Notes: a model not told the origin generated them from the letters alone. Positions 23,370-34,768 are shown, counted from the first letter of the stretch. The stretch is 64,000 nucleotides of DNA from Porodaedalea pini (GCA_002794775.1 NBAY01000098.1:1-64000); one strand, 5' to 3'. Translations and numbers: made by a program.

Positions 23370-24452
23370 ATGTCGGCAGGAGGCTTCAGTCAGCAGCAGA
23401 TGGAGCAGATCGCAGCCATTGTCGCAAATGCCTTCGCCCATCAAGCGAATAATGCCCCTGCACCAGTTGTGGCGGCTAACCCTCTGACCCCCAACATAGA
23501 CGTCGCCCGACCACGTGAATTCACTGGCGGCGATGACTACCTAGACTTCAAGCGCGAGGTCCTTCTTTTTGTCTCTGCGAACCCGAACAGATACCCCACG
23601 TTGGAGAGTAAGATCTATGTTGCTCTCTCCTACCTGAAGGGTGGTAATGCGGCGACGTGGGCACAGAATTATGTAGAGGAATCAACGACGGCCAGCATCG
23701 TAACCTTCACCAACAGTTGGACAAGATTCCAAGAGTGCCTGGACGCCTTGTTCAACGATCCGAACCGGAAGGAAAAGGCGCTGGTGAAGTTCCAGACTAA
23801 AGTACAGAAGGACCTCACCGCTGACGAATTCTTCCAGGATCTCGACGTCGTGATCACAAGAGCGGGTTTAACGGATGACAGCATCATCTGTGACCGGCTG
23901 AAGCGAGCAATGAACATTGAAGTGGTGCGAGGGGTACTACGGTCAACACCAGTCCCGACGACGTATGAAGACTGGAAGAAGAAGGCGATTGAGATCGACC
24001 GGGGTGAGCAACAGATTCGCGCCATCCAATGAGGCCGCGCCTTCCCGCCCCCACCACGTCCACCGCAGCCGCATGGATCCCCAGCTCGTTGCCAGTTGAC
24101 AGCCCCCCATGTCGACAAACGCGATGCAACGGGCGTCACCTTCGGAGGAGCTGGCCAGCCGATGGACGTCTCCATGAACGAAGCACAACGCCGACGTGCG
24201 TGCTGGATCTGTGGCCAGCTTGGTCACTTCAAGGATGCGTGCCTGCAAGGGAAGATGATCATGCAGCGTATGCTGCAGATGATGGCACCCGGCGAACGTC
24301 ACCTCCTCGCTGACGAACTAGGGGCAATGAAGGAATCGGCATTCGAGGAAGTCATAGACACTCGGAGGTCAACTGTGGAGAACTGCGTGGAGGAAGAAGG
24401 TGATGATGAAGAGGTCGTCGACTCGCAGGGTTTTGCGAGTGGTCAGGCGTAG
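23370..24452 (+). pseudogene. gag: Element E gag (TGA-broken)
   Basis: ATG at 23370 opens SAGGFSQQQMEQ, then the capsid core PREFTGGDDYLDFKREVLLF and the CCHC knuckle CWICGQLGHFKDAC (about 24208-24245). TGA at 24030 replaces the CGA of IQRGR, and an upstream in-frame TGA at 23207 breaks the N-terminal extension. TAG at 24450-24452 sits inside the frameshift stem-loop. Confidence 0.9.
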
Positions 24453-24470
24453 CCACCGGGGTGACTGACC
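24428..24470 (+). promoter_or_regulatory. Element E -1 frameshift signal
   Basis: GGGTTTT at 24428-24434 in gag phase G GGT TTT, a 6-nt spacer, then GGTCAG (24441-24446) pairing with CTGACC (24465-24470). A smaller CACC/GGTG pairing lies inside the loop. The pol frame is exactly -1 and is closed upstream by TGA TGA at 24401-24406, so the shift must occur in the 46-nt overlap that holds the heptamer. Confidence 0.75.
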
Positions 24471-27400
24471 GAGAAGTTCCAAGGGTTTCAAGTTCGGATC
24501 TGTTAAAATATAGTGAACCGCCTGTACAATATCTAGATGCAAATGGCGTCAATGACTTTTCCGACTATGAAGACCCTACTGGTGTGAATGAAGAAGACGT
24601 TGAAGAGAAATTGTTCATGAGGGGAACTGGCGGACGCCAGCTGGACCTCCTCCTGAACATCAGACACAGCGTAGCGGGTGAGACGAGAGAGGTGGATGCG
24701 CATGCCCTCGTGGATTCGGGATGCACAGGATCATGCATTGACGTGAGGTTCATCGAACGATATGGGTTGGAAACCAAATGATACATTCAGCCTCTCGCAG
24801 TGCTCAATGCCGACGGCACACACAATGAAACCGGGTTGATCGAAGAATACGTCGACGTCAAGCTTATGATTGGGCCCCACAGGGAGAGGATTGTCCTTGC
24901 GGTGACATCGCTGGCATCGTCAAACATCTTCCTTGGTTACGATTGGCTTCGACGTCACAACCTGGAGGTCAACTGGAAGACGGGTTTGATTGAATTCACC
25001 CGTTGCCCGGAGGAGTGCATGATTGTAAAGGAGGACGTGAGGAAAGTGAAGGAGGCCGTGGAAGAGATGAGGAGGATGAGGGGGGTGAGAGAAGTGCGAA
25101 TGGACAAGGCATCCTGGCCCGCATATCTCAACGACTACGCTGATGTCTTCTCGGAGAAAGGATTCAAGAAGCTACCGGAACACCGTCCCTGGGACCACAT
25201 CATCGATCTGAAACCCGACTGCAAGATCTATCCGCTGATGCCGACGGAACAGCAGTCATTAAAGGACTTCCTTGAAGAGAACCTGAAGTCAGGCTGCATA
25301 CGAAAGTCAATCTCGCCGATGGCCTCGCCCTTCTTCTTCATCAAGAAGGCCGACAAGTCCCTATGCCCGATCCAGGATTACCGAAAACTCAACGACGGTA
25401 CGATCAAGAATAAGTATCCCCTCCCTCTCATCGACGAACTTGTTGACAAGGTCAAGAAAGCAAAGTACATCACTAAGCTTGACCTTCGATGGGGATACTA
25501 CAACATCCGGATCCGCGAAGGCGATGAGTGGAAAGCAGTGTTTCGCACGAATATGGGCCTCTTCGAACCTACGGTCATGTTCTTTGGTCTTTGCAACGCA
25601 CCGGCGACATTCCAGGCCTTTGTCAACCACATCTTCAAGGGACTGATCTACGACAACTTGATCATCGTCTATCTCGACGACATCCTCATTCTCTCACAAA
25701 CTCTTGAGGAACATATTGAGACGTCAAGGCGCATCCTTCAGATCTTGCGAGAAAACGGCCTGTACCTGAAGCCGGAAAAATGCGAGTTCGACGCTAAGAC
25801 CGTGAAGTACCTCGGGCACATCGTCGGCAATGGCGAAATCAAGGCTGACCCGGCGAAGACAGAGGCGATCGCAGACTGGCCGGTTCCACGAAACCTCAAG
25901 CAGCTACAGCAATTCCTCGGCATGGGCAACTGGCTGCAACATTTCATCAAGGACTACAGCAAGATAGTCCATCCGCTGACGTTGCTAACAGGTAAAAAGG
26001 ACTGGGTATGGGAGACCGAGCAGCAGGAAGCATTCGAGGAGCTGAGACGATGTCTCTGCTCACCTCCAGTCCTGGCCATCGCCAACGACGAGGGCTCTTT
26101 CCGCGTCGAGGCGGACTCGTCGAACTTCGCACTTGGAGGTGTGTTGTTGCAGAAACAGGAAGGCAAGTGGAGGGTGGTCGCCTACAGGTCGGAAGCGCTC
26201 CTGCCAGCAGAACGGAACTACGAGATCTACAACAAGGAGATGCTCGCGATCGTTTCGGCGCTCAAGGAGTGGAGGCAATACCTCCTCGGTGCCCGTCACC
26301 CCATCGAGATCTGGTCCGATCATGCCAACCTCACCTACTTCAGGTCAGCACAAAAAGCTGAGCTATCGACAAGCTCGCTGGTGAACAGAGCTTGAAAAAT
26401 TCAACTTCCACCTCGAGCACAAGTCGGGGAAGACGATGGGCAAGGCGGACTTACTGTCGCGCAAGGCAGGCTATGACAAGGGAAAGGATGACAACAACGA
26501 CGTCATGTTCATCAAAGACAAGTGGCTGAATCGTGGAGTGGTGAGGACATCGCGTGAGGTGTTGGAACGAGTGGGTGATGCGCAGAGGGCGCAGGACGAG
26601 TCGGAGAGGCCGACGGGGATGACAGAGGTCAACAGGTTGTGGCGCATGAGGCAAAGTGTACGTGCCGTCGTCAATGAAGGAGGCCGTATTGCAGGAATGT
26701 CATGACTCGGTTCTGGTGGGACACCCAGGAGCGTCAAAAATGGTGGAGCTCGTCCGTCGAGACTTCTGGTGGACATCAATGTTCTCCGACGTCCGAGCGT
26801 ATGTCCGAGGGTGTGATCGCTGTCAGTGAACAAAGGCTCTGAGGGCGTCGAGGTCAAGGCTGCTTCACCCAAATGCAGTCCCGGAAGCTCCTTGGGAAGT
26901 TGTCACAGTCAATCTCATCAGAGAACTCCCGGACTCCAAGGGACACAACGTGATCTGCGTCTTTGTGGACAGGTTCTCGAAGCAGATGCACGCGATCCTG
27001 ACGACGACAAAATTGTCAGCGGAAGGCATGGCCCAGTTGTACCGTGACCACGTCTTCCGTCTCCACAGCTTACCAAAGAAGATCATCCATGACCGAGGCA
27101 CGCAGTTCGATGCGTCAATGATGAAGGAACTGTACAAGCTCCTGCACATCGAAGGCAATCCATCAACGGCGTATCACCCACAGACAGATGGTCAAACGGA
27201 ACACGTCAACCAAGAGCTCGAACAGTATCTTCGACTCTTTGTTAACCATCGGCAATCAGACTGGAAGGACTGGCTACCTCTCGCGGAGTTTGCGTACAAT
27301 AACCACGAACACTCGGCAATGAAGATGTCCCCCTTCTATGTGAACACAGGACGTCACCCCTTGAGCTTTGACACAACACGAACCTCATCTGCCAACATGT

Positions 27401-28060
27401 CGGCAGAAGAATTCGCAAAGCACATTAAGGAGACTCATCGTGTTGTGAAGGACAACCTGGTCAAGGCAGCAGACGACATGAAACGTTACCACGACCGGAT
27501 GGCAGGAACTTCGGTGGAGTACAAGGCCGGAGACAAGGTCTTCCTCGATGGGCGGAACATCAACACAGATTTGCCGACGAAGAAGCTCGCCGACAAATGG
27601 TACGGTCCCTTTGAGATCATCGACAAGGTGGGAGCCAGCGCATACAAACTCAGGCTCCCAAAGCGATGGAAAAAGGTCCACCCGGTCTTCAATGAGGCAC
27701 TACTGAAGCCCGCCGTCAAACCGTCCTTCGAGAGCCAGAAACAACCAGCACCGCCGCCTCCTGACATCGTCGACAATGAAGAGGAGTATGAGATTGAGGA
27801 GGTTCTAGACTCGCATCTGCACCAAGGAAAGCTACAGTACCTTGTCAAGTGGGTCGGATACAATGAACTGACTTGGCAGCCTGAGATGGACTTTGGTGAG
27901 AATGCAAAAGAGGCGATCGCTGAATTCTATCGAAAACACCCTGGTGCTCCTCATAAACTTGACATTCCTTGCCAACGACTCCGCCCACGCTTCATCGACA
28001 CCGAGCCAGACAACCTCAATCTTGGTTGGTCGGGACACCCAACCTTGAGGGGGGGGGTAA
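24435..28060 (+). pseudogene. pol: Element E pol (stops, two frameshifts, small deletion)
   Basis: Protease ALVDSGCTGSCID, RT with YLDDILI (about 25672), RNase H, integrase and chromodomain (about 27775-27940) are all present. Breaks: TGA at 24779 (CGA in A), a 15-bp deletion near 25215 (LKPDCKIY for LKPDFKPSDCKIY), a one-base insertion near 26348, a second frameshift near 26650, and TGA at 26827. The integrase-chromodomain part (26950 on) is open but reads past the usual TAA because the G-run of the polypurine tract is out of register. Confidence 0.93.
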
Positions 28061-28482
28061 TGTTAGGACTCGAACTTTTCCTTTCTTTTATTTTCCTTTT
28101 ATCATTTCCTTTCTTTTAATTGATCCTTCTCATTATATTTAATCGTCTTTTCAATCATTTCTCACACTCCCTCCACATGACCTTCTTTCATTCCATTCTG
28201 CTCATTTATGTAACTTTAGATAATATAGTCCCACGGTCGCCGCTATAAGAGGTCTCAGGAATTGCATGAACTCCTTGTTCTGCTTTTTCTCTTACCTCCG
28301 TGATGACCTAGGTGAGACTCGCTCCCCTTGTATTAGTTTAGACTGGTATTAATCCTCTTACCTCTGCGACAACCTAGCCTGAGTAAGCGTGTCCTGAGTC
28401 TATGCTCGAGTATAGCACGTCCCAGACGATAGTCAGCCGAGACCTGCCCAGTCCGAGTCGTCCCCCAGGCTCCCGCCTAACA
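28061..28482 (+). repeat. Element E 3' LTR
   Basis: 422 bp, preceded by the G-run and TAA, ended by CCTAACA and the ACACT duplication. Confidence 0.96.
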
Positions 28483-29866
28483 ACACTTTGGACTCGGAAA
28501 CCTCTTGGTACGCATTTAACTTCAGTACCTCTTGAAACACATCAAACTCCGGCACCTCTTGGTACACATCTGCCTCCGGTACCTCTGGGTACACCTCCTC
28601 CCCACCAGAGCTCGGTTTGGGTAGTGCCCGGTATGCATCCTTTCCACTATCTTTCGATTCCAGTGCCACTCGGTACGCCTCAACCTTGTTCACCAGTATG
28701 TTCACTGGCCTCTCCTTAGGCCTTGTCGGTATCTTGACACCACCTATCTTTGCTTTCTTCGCCACTGATGCTCACTTCCTTGCTTTGTTAAGCAGTATCT
28801 CATACTTTGCCACCTCCAAATCCTCATCCAACACTTCCTCTGCAATCTCCGCCATTGTTACTGAGCCTTCCAACCCATCGGTATGCGCTGCTGACATTGT
28901 CGCTACCTCTATGAGGTTTACTGATGCCGTACCGGTCTCCTGATGCAACGAATCTATCTTCTCCATCAAGTTATCCCCCACTGCTGTGTTCGGTATGAAC
29001 CCTCCATTCGGTAACATCACTTTTCCATCTGCACCCCTCATGCACTTCCCTGCCTGAATATACTCCAACACCTTTGGGCATGACTTGATGTAGTGCCTCA
29101 CGTCACCACAGAATGCACATCCGGGACTCCTCTGAGACGTCGTCGCTGATGGAGGTCTATGCCCGAGTGACTGTACCTGAACCTGTATACTCTTCACTGC
29201 CTCCCACACAGTACCAATATCCACCTCTTCCAATTTCACCTTTGACTGACCCATCGGTACAGGTGTTTTAGCTGTCGGTACGTCATCAAAAACTGTACTG
29301 GCGAGAATGTAATCGGCATGCTTCACCACCAACTCAATCAAATACGGTTTGCCCAGAGCCGGATTGGTTTCCTTGCTTTCTAGATGCCACTGCAACCTAT
29401 CCTTCAGCTTGCCTGTAAAGGCCTGAATGAACATGCACGCTGATTCCTCCACTGAAACCTTTGAGTTTCGCTCCAAATACCTCGACCTCACCATAAACTC
29501 TCTCCGGTACTCTCCAAAATCTTCCCTCGACTGAATTCCTCGGCTTCTCCATCCTTTGACCAGCCTGTCAAGGTCATCCCAAGAGAAGCGCACACCGGGT
29601 GCCAATGCTGGGTAAAACGACATGATTGCTTCCTTCACTTAATTACAATCACTCACTCCCGTGCTGACACCATCAGCAGTATCCCACAGCTCAGCCACAG
29701 AACTTGAAGCATAATACTTCATGTACCGGATCTTCACCACATCATCTAAGTTGCACTCTGTAGCAATATACTCGATGTCCTCAAAGTACCGAGGGAGATC
29801 CAGCGGGTTACGACCATCAAATAAGGGAGCATCCTCTGCTCCTCGGCATGGAGGATGACTTGTCAT
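28483..29866 (-). pseudogene. gag: Element C gag with zinc knuckle and start of VPE repeats
   Basis: Minus frame from ATG 29866 (HPPCRGAEDAPLFDGRNP, then LPRYFEDIEYIA), closely parallel to the gag of element F (HFDGSNARDLPHYFEDIEF). The CCHC knuckle CAFCGDVRHYIKSC is at about 29080-29120. Stops near 29640 and 28770 interrupt it. After the second stop the frame runs on through KKAKIGGVKIPTRP into repeats (VYPEVPEADVYQEVPEFDV) up to the E insertion. Gag would package RNA in particles. Loss of pol makes it dependent on a partner. Confidence 0.85.
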
Positions 29867-30012
29867 GGTTGTGCTAGGTGTACCGGGGCTTTGACCACCA
29901 CTATTCTGGTATGCAGAAGAGTCGGTTTCTAAAATTGGAGACTATGCTCCTTGACGAAATTGATAGCGAGGTGAGTCCTGTTGGTAATCAAATGAATACA
30001 ACACGGTTGACC

Positions 30013-30032
30013 CCCCCTTGCGGTGGGCTCCA
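30013..30032 (-). promoter_or_regulatory. Element C primer binding site (tRNA type)
   Basis: On the minus strand, two bases after the LTR, TGGAGCCCACCGCAAGGGGG. It would pair with a tRNA ending GGTGGGCTCCA; I cannot name the tRNA. Element F has the same site with one base changed. Confidence 0.7.
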
Positions 30033-30034
30033 CT

Positions 30035-30960
30035 TGTAGATCCTGTGTATGGGTTGTTTAGGATCGGTAGTTCATTTGGGGATGTGTTTCCGTTGAGTTT
30101 TGCAGTAAATATATGCTCGGTATGAGCATGGGAAAAATCTCGGTACATGTTGGTATGTGTTGGTACACGTTGGTATGTGTTGGTATGTGTCGGTACATGT
30201 CAATACTGTGAGGCGCTCTGGACCCAATGTGAGTGTTGGTACAGAGCCGGAACGAGCAAGATATCAACTCCGGTATGAGACAATAGCGATAGCAGAGATG
30301 AGAATGAGAATGAGACAAGAGATGAGACTGAAGATGAGGTTGCCACAAAACTAACTGTTGTGGAGACTAACTGCACACATGGAAGCTGCCCTATCTAAGG
30401 GGAACTCTGTGGTAGTATTTCCTCCCTTGCTACCTATGACAGGGAAGTCCCTAAATACAAGGTGCAAGAGATCTATCTACAGGAAAATTATTCCAAAGTG
30501 AGTATAATGTGCATACCGGGTGAAACATAGAGCATCAGAGAGAAAACACTCGGAACATAAGAGAAACATAGAAATCCAAAAGAAAACATGTCCATGTGAC
30601 AACTTCCCCATTTGCCTCGGTCCATCATCTGGTCATATTGCAGCTCCACCAGAACTGAGATCCTCCTATCGGTGAGTCATCATCCATCATCGGGCTGATC
30701 TCCGGTACGCATCCCAACTGACTCTGATGACATAAGCTTTCCAGTACGTCCCGAATTGTCAGGGGGATCTTCCCAGTGATCCACTGATGTGATGTCAGGC
30801 ATATCATCCTGTGTCCAGTACGTATTGGGCAAATCCTTCTGGGTCTGGTACATGTCACGCCAATCCTTCTGAGTCTGGTATGCATCAATACCTGTCAGAA
30901 TGTGCAACTGATGGCCTCTAGAGTGATCTGCAGTGGTTGGCCGCTCATTGGTACTCTACA
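30035..30960 (-). repeat. Element C 5' LTR
   Basis: 926 bp, nearly identical to 13484-14399, followed by CTGG at 30961-30964. It contains short GTAC-word repeats (GGTACATGTTGGTATG and similar, about 30140-30200). Confidence 0.92.
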
Positions 30961-31170
30961 CTGGTCAAGTACAGACCCAACCAGAGTTTCCAACCTCAGT
31001 TCTTGATATCAACACGTACTGACGTGTACTGAAGTGCACTGACATGTACCAGTACATCAACTGATCTTACTGCAGTCAACCCCTAACCTCCCAGAGCACA
31101 CAATCATGTCCCCAAAAGGACTGCTGGTCCCTGACACTCCTAAGTCAGGATCTACATCAGTACTCTACAA
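30961..31170. other. Flank of element C, unassigned
   Basis: About 210 bp with no coding sign. It contains GTACTGACGTGTACTGAAG-like words similar in style to those of the C LTR, and both GGATCTACA and TACTCTACA, the end sequences of the C LTR, near 31150-31170. It may be a scrap of an older related LTR. Confidence 0.3.
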
Positions 31171-31758
31171 TGCATGATAAGTTTCTTGGTATTCATTGGT
31201 CTTGTCATTGATGTTGAACCATTATTCCCCTTCGAGTTCATGATTTATCATGTTCTTGAGTCATTCCATCCCTAACACATGACTATTCTGACTCAAACAT
31301 GCACTGCACACACTCCTCTACCTCTGTATGTACACTTGACTTCAGTACTGAGCTCATTTTGCTATAGTATAAATAGTGCACAACTTTGTACTTGTTCTGC
31401 AGAGGGAATACAGCCCCAGTTCACCCCACAGCACACATTTTGAGTCCCATAAGTCATTCACACCTTCAGACCACCTCTCTTCAGTTCTACCAAGCTTCCT
31501 CAACTGCTCAAACAGCACATTTGACTCACTGCATACACTCAAAATCAGTATTCCAAGGCTTTGATTGCCAGACACATGCAACAGTGGATTGTTCCTGCAT
31601 ATCTCCACCACATCACACATTTGCTACCTACTAAGAATGTGCTCAAGTGTGTTGTAACATGTGCAGAAGGTTTCGAGTGCATTTTTGAGTGTGTTCAAAT
31701 GCTCAATGAGTACCAAACACATGTTCAAATCACTCAGGGAAGCTTGTTATGGTTCTGC
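31171..31758 (+). repeat. Repeat X copy 2, left part
   Basis: Diverged reverse-complement match to 11140-11722. TATAAATAG near 31366 suggests LTR promoter function. The last four bases, CTGC (31755-31758), are the left target duplication of element F. Confidence 0.6.
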
Positions 31759-32853
31759 TGAAAATACTGAGTTCTGGTTGTTAGTGAATGGGAATCAGAT
31801 GAATGAGTTCGAGGGAGATGTGTCTAGTGGGTCAATACCCTCATTCTGGTCGAGTTCCGTGGGTTCTGGATTGCAGGGTTCGGGTTGCGTGCGTTCCGGT
31901 GTGTCAGGGTCAACAGAATCAGTGAAGTGTACTAGTAGGGAAGTGTTCAAAGCGTAGCGCCGGTGGAGCACTCGAGATGTGTGGGGGATCATTGGTGGCT
32001 GTGTCAGAAGACACAGAGATGTGCTAATACTAGTGCGATTTCTCGGAGCAGGATTGTCCTCAGGATGGACAGCTAGTCCCTGTGCTTAACAGACATTGTC
32101 TGGAGTACCAGAGAGTGGGGCGAGATACGGGACTTGAATCAGAAGATAAGAGATGAGAGGGAGCAAAGTCGAGGTAATGAGAACGAAGCGGAACGAGGCA
32201 AAGATGGAACAGATGGAATGAGCGCAACGAGCGCAATGCGAATAAAACGAAGTTGAGGTGAGCGATTCGAGTCACTAAGGCTCTGAGGAGTACCTAGAGA
32301 CCATCCTGAGAGATATCACACAAAGTTAGGCATCGAAACTTGGGGGTGGAATTGCTGTTCTATCTACAACATTCGGCACTCTATAAATACTAAACAAGTG
32401 TCCTGCGTAAACATGAAAGGCAAAATAAAATAAGACGAGTCCTCTATTGTCCTACCACTGAGCCTCCTGAGTGTTCCTTTGAGCGGCTCCACGATCTGAA
32501 CTACTGAAAGGCGGGGATGGCACTTGTTGACTTGGCGTAGCGTCAGTGAGCTTTGGGATCCTTTGTACGGAGCTGGAACGACCAATGCCAGGCTGGCGCA
32601 TGTTCGTTAGACAAAGGCAAATGAATGAACCTTTGGCAGGGTCGAGAGGACACATGCACAGATAAGTGCACTGGGGTCGGTCCGAGTAGCTGATGCATGT
32701 GATCCGGTCATTGCATGCGTTCCGTGTTCGGGTAATCTCTGCCGATCCGGGTGTACCACTTCGCTCGATTGCCGAGTCGAGGCTCTTCGACTTCATGATG
32801 TATATCGCATGCATTCCACTTGTTCCATGCCCAATGAACCGGTTGGTGTTACA
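31759..32853 (-). repeat. Element F 3' LTR
   Basis: 1095 bp, plus-strand ends TGAAAATACTG and TTGGTGTTACA (TGTAACA...TTTTCA in element sense). Matches 41506-41775 joined to 49021-49848. A short GAGGAGA purine run lies just before it in element sense. Confidence 0.92.
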
Positions 32854-32994
32854 TCTCCTCGGGTGTTTTAAACAGTGACTGTCCCTAGTCACTCCGTTCT
32901 TCTGAATCCTCTCGTGTTTGTGGGATAAGGCATTGTATGTTGGCCTCGTGTGGTCTGCACCCTCTCTCTTACCGTCATCCATCGTGACATCAAA

Positions 32995-34768
32995 ATGTCG
33001 TCTTACCAGCTTGGCATTTCAGCAGAGCGCTCCCAGGCGATGGCGCAGCTCAAGCGAGAGGTTCGGGAATGGGAGCAAGGCATCCTCGAGCGGTGGTCGG
33101 AGTTCCTGTTCTGGTCATTGACACCAGAGGTAGTACGTGCCTGGATAGTCAGCTTGGCTGACTTTGATGTGAGTATTAATGTTCACCATGAGTGACTCTA
33201 TCCCTGACGCTCTCGTTTAGTACATGCAGTCTGAGCTTCGTTGCCGTACGACTGAGGTTCGCCGTCTCGACATGTGGACTCGTCTGCCAGAGAGTCGCTG
33301 GCAGCAGATGCACGACTACCTGAATGTGGCAAGGGATCACTACGGGATGTGGGATAACAAGACCATGCACGCCCTTGCTGATGCGGCGATAGCTGCAGAA
33401 ATGGCAGCAACGGCGCGAAACAAACCTGGGAGTACGGAGTTGGACTGGGAGTTGGCTGCGTTTGATCAGCATGAATGAGTTCATCAGGCTAGTGAGACTG
33501 AGCGGCTTGATGAGCTGATTTGGTTTGGACAGCAGTCTCTCCCTGTATCAACGATGTGGTGCAGCATGTCTGCCCAACCAACAGCACCTGATCTTGGGTC
33601 TCCTGGCGGAAGCGATCTGGCTGGTTCTGCTTGGATGAGAGATGCGCAACAGGTGGAACTGGTGGAACTGGCGCAACGAGCAGAATGGACAGAATGGATG
33701 GAACGACCGCAACAAGCGCAACAGACGAGATCTGGTCCTGGTGAAACTGATCTACCAATTGAGGATGATCAGAGTGATGCGTCTCGTACTTCTTCAATGC
33801 AGGTGTGGGCGAAAAAGGAGTTGGCAACTCGTGCTGCTGCCCGTGCCCGTCGTCATCCGGTTATTCCTCCTCGGGCACCAAGCAAAGAGTCGACTTGGAT
33901 GGTTGTCGACGAGAGTCCTGCTAGTCCTCCACCTGGTTGTCACAGGGAATCAGATTACGGGGGAAACAGCTCAGACTCAACTGTTCTTGGCTTGCAGGGT
34001 CGATCCATGAGTGCTGCTTCAGGTGACTACAGCAACAGCAGCAGCAACAAGGGTCAGGTTGATGACGGTGAAGATGATGAGGACAAAGATGAGGATGTTG
34101 ACGATGACGCCAAAGGAAGCGACAACGAAGGAAGTGACGGTGAGGGAAGCAACGGCGAGGGAAGCAACGGTGAGGGAAGCAATGGCGAGGGAAGCAACGG
34201 TGAGGGAAGCAACGGCGAGGGAAGCAACGGTGAGGGAAGCAACGGCAAGGGAAGTGACGGTGAGGGAAGCGACGATGAGGAGGCCAAGGAAGATGAGGAC
34301 AACAGCAGCAGCAACATCCATTCTGCTGGTTGTGATCAGTGCCTGATGTGAGGCATAGAGTGTACTGGGACTCCTGGGAAGGCGTGCATGAGTTGTCGGA
34401 GGCTCTGGATCAGGTGCGAGCTGTCGACACATGGCTGGGCGATGAACCACGTCATGCATGAGCGGGTTGCGCAGGCTCCCCCTCCTCGGTCGCAGTCTGC
34501 TGCTAGGTCATCTGCGAGACCTGCTACGAGCACAGCACCAAGTACTCCAGTGAGGCTGCCTCCTGGAGTGTTGATGAGGGCTCCTGTGAGAGCATCGACG
34601 AGAGCGTTGATGAGACCACCAACAGGTCCAGTGACAGCTGGGCCTAGTCGTCTGGCTCATTCTAGTGTCAGGGTCAGCTCGTTTGATGACGGGGTTGAGG
34701 AGCTGTCCGTTCATTCATCAGAGGCAGAGTTGGATCAGGAGTTGTCTGTCCTAGGTCAGGACGCTTGA
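32995..34768 (+). pseudogene. Antisense Zn2Cys6-type gene inside element F, spliced
   Basis: Exon 1 (32995-33168, 58 codons) is followed by a 52-nt intron with GTGAGT donor (33169) and CGTTTAG acceptor (33220). The splice joins it in frame to one long reading frame that runs to 34768, broken only by TGA at 33476 and 34349. The protein has a helical, Trp-rich N-terminal part (about residues 1-140), a Pro/Ser/Thr-rich middle, an acidic Asp/Glu stretch with eleven 5-residue Gly/Ser/Asn/Glu repeats, then six cysteines at 34331-34417 spaced C-x2-C-x6-C-x7-C-x2-C-x6-C, as in Gal4-type zinc clusters. One TGA lies inside the cluster. It is transcribed opposite to gag-pol, so its intron survives retrotransposition. 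A role as DNA-binding regulator or host-silencing antagonist is speculation. Confidence 0.68.
34115..34279 (+). repeat. 15-bp coding repeat, 11 units
   Basis: Eleven direct units of the type GGAAGCAACGGTGAG, 165 bp, in frame with the antisense gene, encoding GSNGE repeats. Inner units are nearly identical and outer ones diverged, typical of recent expansion by slippage. Confidence 0.92.

Larger units (their letters stand above)
22238..28482 (+). mobile_element. Element E: complete chromodomain Ty3/gypsy element
   Basis: 6245 bp with two 422-bp LTRs and a perfect ACACT target duplication (22233-22237 and 28483-28487), inside element C. Same gene order as D but of the shorter LTR subfamily. 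Inactivated by stops and two frameshifts. Confidence 0.97.
13484..30960 (-). mobile_element. Element C: gag-only LTR retrotransposon, split by D and E
   Basis: Two near-identical LTRs (916 and 926 bp) enclose an internal region in three pieces: 28483-30034, 21754-22237 and 14400-15463, about 3.1 kb once D and E are removed. The flanks share CTGG (13480-13483 and 30961-30964), so this was one insertion. It encodes Gag with a zinc knuckle, then a long run of degenerate VPE-type repeats, then only a short stretch resembling the region before RT in element F. No RT, RNase H or integrase is present. It fits a non-autonomous element mobilised by an F-like partner; the helper is inference. Confidence 0.85.

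Noticed and set aside
34115..34279. Direct repeat array that could be taken for CRISPR or a satellite
   Set aside because: Units are 15 bp without spacers, in frame with the antisense gene of element F; it is a coding repeat in a eukaryote.
34054..34459. Long leucine/proline-rich minus frames opposite the acidic repeat
   Set aside because: They are shadows of the 15-bp repeat in other frames and have no start context or homology.
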